Assembly: GCA_017860075.1 (NCBI GenBank)
Contig: JAFNAH010000133.1
Coordinates: 1 to 5,902 of the forward strand
Direction of reading: 5' to 3'
Length of the DNA: 5,902 nucleotides
Source of the DNA: Acidobacteriota bacterium
GTDB taxonomy: Bacteria > Acidobacteriota > UBA6911
Shown piece by piece: positions 1-5,902 of this stretch. The position numbers and the translations under genes are program-made. The stretch's first letter is position 1. Each line of letters opens with the position of its first letter. The notes beneath the pieces are model-generated. The model saw only the letters and a program-made list of their open reading frames with translations. It was not told where the DNA came from and searched no databases.

Positions 1-3000
1 ACCTTCATCGACCTGCGGGACGGACTCCGCAAGCCGGCTTATCTCGACATGGCACTGCTGGAGAGGGCCTTGACTCTGTCAGGAGTCGACTCCCTGTGGC
101 CCGGGTGGGGTTTCGCATCCGAACGCCCCGAACTCGTCGGCCTCTGCCACCGCCTGGGGTTGATCTTCATCGGCCCCGGCAGCGCAACGATGCGCAAGCT
201 CGGGGACAAGATCAGCGCGAAGCTGCTGGCCGAGGAACTCGGCATCCCGGTGATTCCCTGGGGCGGCGGTTCCGCCCTGACGCTCGAGGCTGGCCTGGCC
301 CAGGCGAGCAGCCTGTCCTATCCCGTCGTGATCAAGGCGACTGCAGGTGAGGGAGGGCGAGGGATACGCAAGGTGAATTCCGAGGCGGAGTTCGCCGCCT
401 TGTTCGAGGCGGCCAGCGCCGAGTCGGTTCGGTTTTTCGGTAACCCGGTGGTCTATGTGGAGCGCTGGCTCGAAGGGGTCAGGCATGTCGAGGTGCAGCT
501 CCTGGCCGACCACTATGGCACGACCTGGGCTGTCGGAACACGCGACTGCACGATTCAGAGGCGCCGGCAGAAGGTGCTCGAGGAAGCGCCGGCTCTGTTG
601 CCCGCCGAGGTCGAAAGGGACATGCGCGAGGCCGCGGTTCGTCTCTGCCGCGCCGCGTCCTACACCAACGCCGGCACCGTCGAAATGCTCTACGACCCGA
701 GGACGAGGCAGTTCGCCTTCATGGAGGTCAATGTACGCCTCCAGGTGGAACACGCCGTGACGGAACTCACGTCCGGCCTGGACCTGATCCAGCTGCAGCT
801 GCACGTAGCGCGCGGCGGAAAGCTCGAGGGTGCGCCGCCTGACACGCGCGGGCACGCGATCGAGGTGCGCCTCAACGCCGAGGACCCTGAGGAAGGCTTC
901 GCGCCGTCGCCCGGCAAGGTCGAATTGCTGCACGTGCCGACCAGGCCCAACCTGCGGCTGGACAACGGCGTGGCCGAAGGGGACGAGATTCCGGCCGAGT
1001 TCGACTCCATGTTCGGCAAACTCATCAGCTCCGGCCCGAACCGGCCCGACGCGCTCTCCGCCCTCACCCAGGCGCTGAACGAGAGCACAATTGTCATCGA
1101 CCGCGGAACCAGCAACCGGACGTTTCTCCTGCACCTGCTGGAATCCGGCGACGTTCGCGACAACCATCTGGATGTGGACTGGCTCGACCGGCTGGCAGAA
1201 ACAGGCCGGCATATCTCCGACAGGTACGGAGAGATCGCCCTGCTTCAGGCCGCCATCGATGTGTATGACAGGGAGTTCGCCGACGAACTGGAGAGCTTCT
1301 TCGACTCGGCGATGCGCATGCGCCTGCTTGTACGCGCGGAGGCAGGGCGCGCCGTTGAACTCCGTTACCGCGGGCATTTTTACAGGTTCCGCGTTTTTCG
1401 CCACAACAGCCAGCACTACCGGGTCGAGGCCGACGGAGCACGGATCGACGTCGGGATCGATCGTATCGGCAGCTTCGAGCAATGGATTACCGTCGCGGGA
1501 ACCCGCCTCCGGGTGGTTGCAGTTGTCTCGGGACTGACACACCTGGTGGAGGTGGACGGCTCCCTGCACCGGATATCACGCGACGACAGGAGCATCATCC
1601 GCGCTTCCGCGCCCTCGGTGGTGACGACGATCGACGTCGCTGTGGGGCAATCAGTTGCCGCCGGGGAGCGCCTCGGCTTGCTCGAGGCCATGAAGATGGA
1701 GATGCCTGTGCTCGCACCCTTTGCCGGCACGGTTCGTGAGCTGATGGTGCTCAACAACGCCCAGGTCGGTCCTGGCGCCCCCCTGATTCGCGTCGAGCCC
1801 GGGGAAGAAGCCGAAGCGGCGCAGCGGCCGCGCTTGAAGTTCAGCGCCGCGAGCCAGGCTGCTGCGGCTCCGCACGACAGCGCCGCCACCATCAATCACG
1901 TCCTCACCGAACTGCGCAACCTCGTCCTCGGGTCCGATCTGCATGCCGAGGACGCAAGTCGCGTCATCGCGGAATACTCGAGGCTCTCGCGGCTGGTCGC
2001 GCCGGACGACGAAGGCGTGCGCCGCGGTGAGGAGGAGATATTGAACGTCTTCGCCGATATCTCCTCACTTTTCCGAAGGAAGGCAACACCGGAATACCCC
2101 GAGGATATCGAGAGGATGAGCTCGGGAGAGTATTTCGTTACTTACCTGCGCACCCTGTCGTCCCGAGGTGCAGGCCTGCCGGCATCGTTCCTGGAGAAGT
2201 TGCGCCGGACTCTGAGCCATTACGGCAGTGACAGCCTGGAACCGACCCCGGCACTGAGGGGCCGGCTGCTGTGGATATACAAATCGCGCCAGCGCGTGGA
2301 GCAGCAGGTGCCGGTAATCGTCGCGATCCTTGAGCGCCGTCTTACTCACGCGGCCTCTCTGGCTCAGAAGGCCGGCCAGGAGTTTCTCGCGATCCTGGAC
2401 CGCCTGATCACCGCTTCTGAAAACCGTTTCCCTGCCCTGTACGACATCGCCCGGGCCGCCCGCTATCGCTACTTCGAGCAGACGTTTTTTGAGCAGGCGC
2501 GGAAGGCGGTCTTTCAGGAAATGGAGACGCACCTGACGCATCTGCTGGCCCGCCCGAACGGGCTCGACCGCGACGAACGGCTGCGCGCGCTGGTGGAGTG
2601 CCCCTATCCCCTGATGAAGCTGTTCAAGAGCCGGCCGGACCGCTCGTCGCCCCCGCTGCGTTCGCTCATGCTCGAAGTCATGACCAGGCGCTACTATCGC
2701 ATGCACAACCTGGCAGATTTCCGGACTTTCGATATCGAGGGACAGCGCTGCGCCTCCGCCGTCTATGGCCACAACGGCGCCAGGGTCTACCTTGTCGCCG
2801 GCAGTACAGAGGCAGCCGACCTCGCCGGCACGCTCGCATCAATCCGCCCGGCTATCGCTGCGGCTCCTGAGGGCCTCGACGTCGTGATCGATCTGCATGC
2901 CTGGTGGTCCGAACCCCCATCCGATATCGATGCGCTCGGGGAGGAGCTCCGTGCCATGGTGAATTCCGCCGATTTCCCCCGCCCCGTGCAGCGGGTCATC

Positions 3001-5424
3001 GTCGCCGCAGCGGGGCCGGGCGGGGAAACGGAGGTCGAGACTACCCAGCACTTCACCTTCGACCGCCGGCCGGACGGCTTCGTCGAGGAGAGGACCTACC
3101 GCGGGCTGCACCCCATGCTGAGCGAGCGTCTGCAGCTCTGGCGACTCAAGAACTTCAGCATCGAGCGGCTTCCCTCGGCGGAAGACGTCTTCATGTTCCG
3201 CTGCGTAGCGCTCGAGAATAAGAAGGACGAGCGATTCTTCGTGCTGGCCGAGGTCCGGGACCTGACGCCGGTGCGCGACGAGGCCGGAAGGGTCGTCCAA
3301 CTGCCTTACCTGGAACGTATGCTGCAGGAGGCGCTGGCAGCCATCCGGGACGCGCAGATGCGTCGGGCCCCGGAGGAAAGGCTGTACTGGAACCGCGTTT
3401 TCCTGTATCTCTGGCCGCCGTTGGATCTCAAAGCGGAAGAGCCTCACGGGATTGCACGCCGCCTCGCCCGCCAGAGCGAAGGACACGGCCTCGAAAAGGT
3501 GGTTCTGCGCGCCATGATGCGGGATCGGGGGACAGGCGTGCTCAAGGACACCGTCCTCAGCATCTCCAACCCGACGGGGCGCGGGATCGTCATCCGGGCC
3601 ACGCCTCCTTCCGATCAGCCCATGCGCCCGCTTGCCGAATACGAACAGAAAGTGGTTCGCCTGCGACAGCGCGGGCTTCCTTACCCCTACGAGGTGCTTC
3701 GCTCCTTCACCCAGTCCACCGAATCGATTGACGCGGCTTTCCCGCCGGGCGACTTTACCGAATATGATCTTGATGAGAGCGGGCGACTGGCCCCGGTCCA
3801 ACGTCCCTATGGCAAGAATACCGCCAACATCGTAGTCGGCGTCATACGAAACCGGACGCCGAAATACCCGGAAGGCATGACGCGCGTGATTCTCCTCGGT
3901 GATCCCAGCAAGGAAATGGGGTCTCTGGCCGAACCGGAGTGCCGGCTGATCCTGGGGGCCCTGGATCTTGCCACGGCCATGCAGGTGCCGCTGGAATGGT
4001 TCGCCCTCTCCGCGGGAGCAAAAATCTCGATGGAGAGCGGGACCGAGAACATGGACTGGATCGCGCGCGTGCTCCGGCGGCTGATCGAGTTCACCCAGGC
4101 CGGCGGTGAGGTGAACATCATCGTGACCGGGATAAACGTCGGCGCGCAGCCTTACTGGAACGCCGAGGCCACGATGCTGATGCACACGCGCGGCATACTG
4201 GTGATGATGCGTGAAAGCGCCATGGTCCTCACCGGGAAGACCGCGCTCGATTACTCCGGATCGGTGTCCGCCGAGGACAACTTTGGCATCGGGGGTTACG
4301 AATCGGTAATGGGGCCCAACGGCCAGGCTCAGTACTGGGCAACCGATCTCGCCGAGGCATGCCAGATCCTGATGCGGCATTACGACCACACATACGTGGT
4401 GCCGGGCGAGCGTTCGCCCCGCCGGGCAATGACGACGGATCCGGCGGACAGGGACGTGCGCCTGTTCCCTCACGGCGAGGACGGCGACGAGTTCCGTCTC
4501 GTCGGCGACATCTTCTCCGGCGAGATGAATGCCGAACGGAAAAAGCCTTTCGAAATCCGCCGCGTAATGCTTTCCGTGACAGACCAGGATCACCAGCCGC
4601 TCGAGCGCTGGGCGGGCATGAGTGACGCCGAGATCGCCGTCGTCTGGGATGCTCATATCGGCGGCTATCCGGTCTGCCTGTTGGGATTCGAATCCAAGCC
4701 GCTCCCCCGTGTCGGGTTCGTCGCAACCGACGGCCCCGAGCAATGGACCTCGGGAACGCTCTTCCCCATGAGCTCCAAGAAGGTTGCGCGCGCCATAAAC
4801 GCCTGCAGCAACAACCGTCCGCTCGTGATACTTGCGAACCTCTCCGGGTTTGACGGTTCCCCGGAATCGATGCGGCATCGTCAGCTCGAATTCGGGGCGG
4901 AAATCGGCAGGGCGATCGTGAACTTCAAAGGCCCGATCGTTTTCTGCGTGGTTTCGCGCTACCACGGCGGCGCATTCGTGGTCTTCTCCAAGGTGCTGAA
5001 CGAGAACATGGAGGCAGCGGCCCTCGAAGGGACGTACGCTTCGGTGATCGGCGGCGCCCCGGCCGCGGCGGTTGTTTTCGCCCGCGACGTAGACGGGCGC
5101 ACCCGTAAAGATCCCCGCTTGCAGGCGCTCGAGAAGGAGATCGCGGCTGCAGACCCCGCGGAGAAGCGGAGGCTGCAGTCGCGGCTTGCAGAGTTGAGAG
5201 AGGTCGTGCGATCGGAGAAACTGGGAGAGGTAGCCGACGAGTTCGACCGGGTGCACACCGTGCAGCGCGCGCTCGCTGTCGGTTCGCTCGATCGCATCAT
5301 TCCGGCCGCCGACCTCCGGCCCTACGTCATCTCTGCCATCGAAAGGCGGCTGCAGCTTCAGGCCGAAAGACACGACTCCCAGTCGACACGACTCCCAGTC
5401 CGGAAGCAGGTGGAATTAGCATAA
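1..5424 (+). CDS. Single-chain multidomain biotin-dependent acyl-CoA carboxylase, eukaryotic-ACC-like (5' partial)
   Basis: The gene is open from base 1 to TAA at 5422-5424. The ATG at 49 is not the start: codons before it align with the biotin carboxylase fold, and WPGWGFASE (codons 33-41) matches the eukaryotic WAGWGHASE motif, so perhaps 50-110 residues lie upstream. Codons about 1-400 are biotin carboxylase: ATP-grasp K112, Gly-loop AGEGGRG (115-121), RDCTIQRRRQK (181-191), E228, and EVNVRLQVEH (242-251), which keeps the catalytic Glu, Asn and Arg; FDSMFGKL follows. Codons about 400-535 are a beta-rich linker, and about 535-605 the carrier domain with biotinyl K565. Codons about 605-1235 resemble the eukaryotic ACC central region, for example FTFDRRPDGFVEERTYRGL and RRYYRMHNL. 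Codons about 1235-1785 are the two carboxyltransferase halves. From family knowledge, it carboxylates biotin using ATP and bicarbonate, then transfers CO2 to an acyl-CoA in the cytoplasm. Acetyl-CoA (giving malonyl-CoA for lipid synthesis) is the default guess. The altered C-terminal carboxyltransferase motifs leave propionyl-CoA or another acyl-CoA possible. Family assignment is firm; substrate is inferred. Confidence 0.95.
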   Translation, partial: TFIDLRDGLRKPAYLDMALLERALTLSGVDSLWPGWGFASERPELVGLCHRLGLIFIGPGSATMRKLGDKISAKLLAEELGIPVIPWGGGSALTLEAGLAQASSLSYPVVIKATAGEGGRGIRKVNSEAEFAALFEAASAESVRFFGNPVVYVERWLEGVRHVEVQLLADHYGTTWAVGTRDCTIQRRRQKVLEEAPALLPAEVERDMREAAVRLCRAASYTNAGTVEMLYDPRTRQFAFMEVNVRLQVEHAVTELTSGLDLIQLQLHVARGGKLEGAPPDTRGHAIEVRLNAEDPEEGFAPSPGKVELLHVPTRPNLRLDNGVAEGDEIPAEFDSMFGKLISSGPNRPDALSALTQALNESTIVIDRGTSNRTFLLHLLESGDVRDNHLDVDWLDRLAETGRHISDRYGEIALLQAAIDVYDREFADELESFFDSAMRMRLLVRAEAGRAVELRYRGHFYRFRVFRHNSQHYRVEADGARIDVGIDRIGSFEQWITVAGTRLRVVAVVSGLTHLVEVDGSLHRISRDDRSIIRASAPSVVTTIDVAVGQSVAAGERLGLLEAMKMEMPVLAPFAGTVRELMVLNNAQVGPGAPLIRVEPGEEAEAAQRPRLKFSAASQAAAAPHDSAATINHVLTELRNLVLGSDLHAEDASRVIAEYSRLSRLVAPDDEGVRRGEEEILNVFADISSLFRRKATPEYPEDIERMSSGEYFVTYLRTLSSRGAGLPASFLEKLRRTLSHYGSDSLEPTPALRGRLLWIYKSRQRVEQQVPVIVAILERRLTHAASLAQKAGQEFLAILDRLITASENRFPALYDIARAARYRYFEQTFFEQARKAVFQEMETHLTHLLARPNGLDRDERLRALVECPYPLMKLFKSRPDRSSPPLRSLMLEVMTRRYYRMHNLADFRTFDIEGQRCASAVYGHNGARVYLVAGSTEAADLAGTLASIRPAIAAAPEGLDVVIDLHAWWSEPPSDIDALGEELRAMVNSADFPRPVQRVIVAAAGPGGETEVETTQHFTFDRRPDGFVEERTYRGLHPMLSERLQLWRLKNFSIERLPSAEDVFMFRCVALENKKDERFFVLAEVRDLTPVRDEAGRVVQLPYLERMLQEALAAIRDAQMRRAPEERLYWNRVFLYLWPPLDLKAEEPHGIARRLARQSEGHGLEKVVLRAMMRDRGTGVLKDTVLSISNPTGRGIVIRATPPSDQPMRPLAEYEQKVVRLRQRGLPYPYEVLRSFTQSTESIDAAFPPGDFTEYDLDESGRLAPVQRPYGKNTANIVVGVIRNRTPKYPEGMTRVILLGDPSKEMGSLAEPECRLILGALDLATAMQVPLEWFALSAGAKISMESGTENMDWIARVLRRLIEFTQAGGEVNIIVTGINVGAQPYWNAEATMLMHTRGILVMMRESAMVLTGKTALDYSGSVSAEDNFGIGGYESVMGPNGQAQYWATDLAEACQILMRHYDHTYVVPGERSPRRAMTTDPADRDVRLFPHGEDGDEFRLVGDIFSGEMNAERKKPFEIRRVMLSVTDQDHQPLERWAGMSDAEIAVVWDAHIGGYPVCLLGFESKPLPRVGFVATDGPEQWTSGTLFPMSSKKVARAINACSNNRPLVILANLSGFDGSPESMRHRQLEFGAEIGRAIVNFKGPIVFCVVSRYHGGAFVVFSKVLNENMEAAALEGTYASVIGGAPAAAVVFARDVDGRTRKDPRLQALEKEIAAADPAEKRRLQSRLAELREVVRSEKLGEVADEFDRVHTVQRALAVGSLDRIIPAADLRPYVISAIERRLQLQAERHDSQSTRLPVRKQVELA
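1681..1704 (+). other. Biotin attachment site of the carrier domain (LEAMKMEM)
   Basis: Codons 561-568 read LEAMKMEM. The lysine at 1693-1695 (codon 565) is the expected biotinylation target for a biotin protein ligase. The flanks look like a lipoyl/biotinyl hammerhead fold: SVVTTIDVAVGQSVAAGERL before the motif and APFAGTVRELMV after it. The residues just after the lysine (MEMP) resemble the eukaryotic MKMQMP context more than the bacterial MKMEHT one. Both Met residues flanking the Lys are intact, so the carrier should be active. Confidence 0.93.
5369..5400 (+). repeat. Perfect 16-bp tandem duplication in the carboxylase 3' end
   Basis: The unit GACACGACTCCCAGTC occurs at 5369-5384 and again, identically, at 5385-5400. 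Each copy contains the small dyad GACT-CCC-AGTC, and the junction forms AGTCG-ACA-CGACT. Sixteen is not a multiple of three, so the second copy shifts the frame of the last codons. With one copy the tail would read RHDSQSGSRWN and stop at TAG 5417-5419. With two it reads RHDSQSTRLPVRKQVELA and stops at 5422-5424. This lies past the last conserved carboxyltransferase helix, so function is probably unaffected. Confidence 0.9.
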
Positions 5425-5434
5425 AGGGACGGAA

Positions 5435-5460
5435 GCAGGCCCGGTCTGTTAGACCGGGTC
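5435..5460 (+). repeat. REP-like unit 1 (hairpin)
   Basis: Tag GCAG (5435-5438), then a perfect 8-bp stem CCCGGTCT (5440-5447), loop GTT, and AGACCGGG (5451-5458). It extends by a G-T wobble (5439/5459) and a G-C pair (5438/5460). No T-run follows, so it is not a classical intrinsic terminator. Confidence 0.75.
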
Positions 5461-5484
5461 GCAGATTGAATGCCGCCTGGGCAG

Positions 5485-5510
5485 GGTCCGGTCTAACAGA
5501 CCGGACCTAC
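5485..5510 (-). repeat. REP-like unit 2 (hairpin, inverted copy)
   Basis: A perfect 10-bp stem GGTCCGGTCT (5485-5494), loop AAC, and AGACCGGACC (5498-5507), followed by TAC. On the minus strand it begins with GTAG, the usual REP tag form. Compared with unit 1, the outer stem pair C-G is replaced by T-A on both arms, so pairing is kept. It is followed on the plus strand by only TTT, which is weak evidence for termination. Confidence 0.75.
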
Positions 5511-5551
5511 TTTGTCTCACGACCAGCCGGGCCGGGCGCGAGAAGAGTACC

Positions 5552-5557
5552 GAGGTG
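5552..5557 (+). promoter_or_regulatory. Ribosome binding site of mntP
   Basis: GAGGTG ends 9 bases before the ATG at 5567, a normal Shine-Dalgarno distance. An in-frame TGA at 5561-5563 rules out any start further upstream, so this site and the ATG define the mntP start. Confidence 0.75.
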
Positions 5558-5566
5558 CTCTGAAGT

Positions 5567-5902
5567 ATGGGATGGTTCAGCCTGTTCGCAGTTGCACTGG
5601 CGCTGGCGATGGACGCTTTCGCCGTGGCAATCGTAGCCGGGCTCACGCTCAGCCCGATGACGAAGCGGCATGTGTTCCGTCTTTCATTCCACTTCGGGCT
5701 TTTTCAGGCGCTGATGCCTCTCATAGGCTGGGCCGCAGGTACGGCCGTATATAAATACATAGCCGACTTCGACCACTGGGTGGCTTTCGGCCTGCTCTCG
5801 TTAGTGGGCGGGAGGATGATTCTGGGTTCCTTCCGCGGCGACGAGGAGGCGCGCGCCGGCAGGGACCCGACATCGGGATGGGACCTGGTCATTCTGTCGG
5901 TT
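5567..5902 (+). CDS. mntP: MntP-family manganese efflux pump, N-terminal half (3' partial)
   Basis: The reading frame starts at ATG 5567 and stays open to the last base, giving 112 codons; the family is usually about 190 residues with six membrane helices, so roughly the second half is missing. Three hydrophobic segments are visible, at about residues 4-26, 38-64 and 70-88. Segment 1 carries LAMDAFAVA with Asp16, the same position as the functionally important Asp16 of E. coli MntP. Segment 2 carries HFGLFQALMPLIGWAAG, and segment 3 HWVAFGLLSLVGGRMI followed by FRGDEE, matching HWIAF...GGRMI...FRG of E. coli MntP. From family knowledge it exports excess Mn2+ across the inner membrane. In E. 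coli its expression is controlled by MntR and a yybP-ykoY manganese riboswitch; I see neither site here. It is co-directional with the carboxylase gene but lies 142 bp downstream with hairpin repeats between, so it probably has its own transcript. Confidence 0.92.
   Translation, partial: MGWFSLFAVALALAMDAFAVAIVAGLTLSPMTKRHVFRLSFHFGLFQALMPLIGWAAGTAVYKYIADFDHWVAFGLLSLVGGRMILGSFRGDEEARAGRDPTSGWDLVILSV

Larger units (their letters stand above)
5435..5510. repeat. REPIN-like element: two inverted REP hairpins in the intergenic gap
   Basis: Two 26-bp near-palindromic units lie in opposite orientation, separated by a 24-bp linker. Unit 1 (5435-5460) and the reverse complement of unit 2 (5485-5510) agree at 22 of 26 positions. 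Each begins with a four-base tag (GCAG in unit 1, GTAG in unit 2) followed by a hairpin around CCGGTCT-GTT-AGACCGG. From family knowledge, a GTAG-like tag plus short hairpin in inverted pairs is the form of REP/REPIN elements mobilised by RAYT (TnpA_REP) transposases. No transposase gene is in the window, so dispersal is inferred. The whole pair can also fold as one long stem. It could influence mRNA stability or read-through from the carboxylase into mntP. Confidence 0.75.

Noticed and set aside
49..51. ATG at 49 as the start of the carboxylase
   Set aside because: The frame is open from base 1, and the residues before and after this Met belong to the biotin carboxylase fold; a start here would delete the first part of that domain.
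2839..5373. Long open frame on the minus strand (844 codons) opposite the carboxyltransferase, and a similar one at 79-1569
   Set aside because: Long antisense frames are expected opposite a GC-rich gene with strong codon bias. Their translations show no recognisable domain, while the plus strand is conserved throughout.
5466..5494. Sigma-70 promoter for mntP starting with TTGAAT at 5466
   Set aside because: At the proper spacing the -10 position is CGGTCT inside a REP hairpin, which is not a -10 match. The promoter remains unidentified.
5438..5513. Intrinsic transcription terminator for the carboxylase gene
   Set aside because: The hairpins are strong, but neither is followed by a run of T longer than three, and their paired inverted form is better explained as REP units. 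They could still slow or stop transcription.
5425..5566. yybP-ykoY manganese riboswitch or MntR operator upstream of mntP
   Set aside because: Most of the gap is the REPIN. The remaining 56 bases before the ATG are too short for the riboswitch and show none of its conserved core; no clear operator palindrome is present.

Overview
The window is GC-rich bacterial DNA, with codon third positions mostly G or C and tightly packed genes. It holds one very large partial gene, a short repeat-bearing intergenic gap, and the start of a second gene. Gene style, intergenic repeat and the mntP neighbour indicate a bacterium, probably an environmental high-GC lineage. I cannot assign the phylum from this window alone.

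Region 1 (1-5424, + strand) is the 3' 1,807 codons of a single-chain, biotin-dependent acyl-CoA carboxylase. The order is biotin carboxylase, a beta-rich biotin-transferase-like linker, a biotin carboxyl carrier domain (EAMKMEM), a long non-catalytic central region, then both halves of a carboxyltransferase. This is the layout of eukaryotic acetyl-CoA carboxylase, not of the usual separate bacterial AccA/B/C/D subunits. The central region carries recognisable eukaryotic-type segments. The carboxyltransferase C-terminal half lacks the eukaryotic WRGF and LEPEG signatures, so the acyl-CoA substrate is uncertain. The true start lies upstream of base 1. The last codons carry a perfect 16-bp tandem duplication that rewrites the C-terminal tail.

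Region 2 (5425-5566) is a 142-bp gap. It contains two inverted copies of a REP-like hairpin element (5435-5510), which together look like a REPIN, followed by the ribosome binding site of the next gene.

Region 3 (5567-5902, + strand) is the N-terminal 112 codons of mntP, a manganese efflux pump, cut by the window edge. No functional link between the two genes is visible. They are co-directional but separated by the hairpin repeats.
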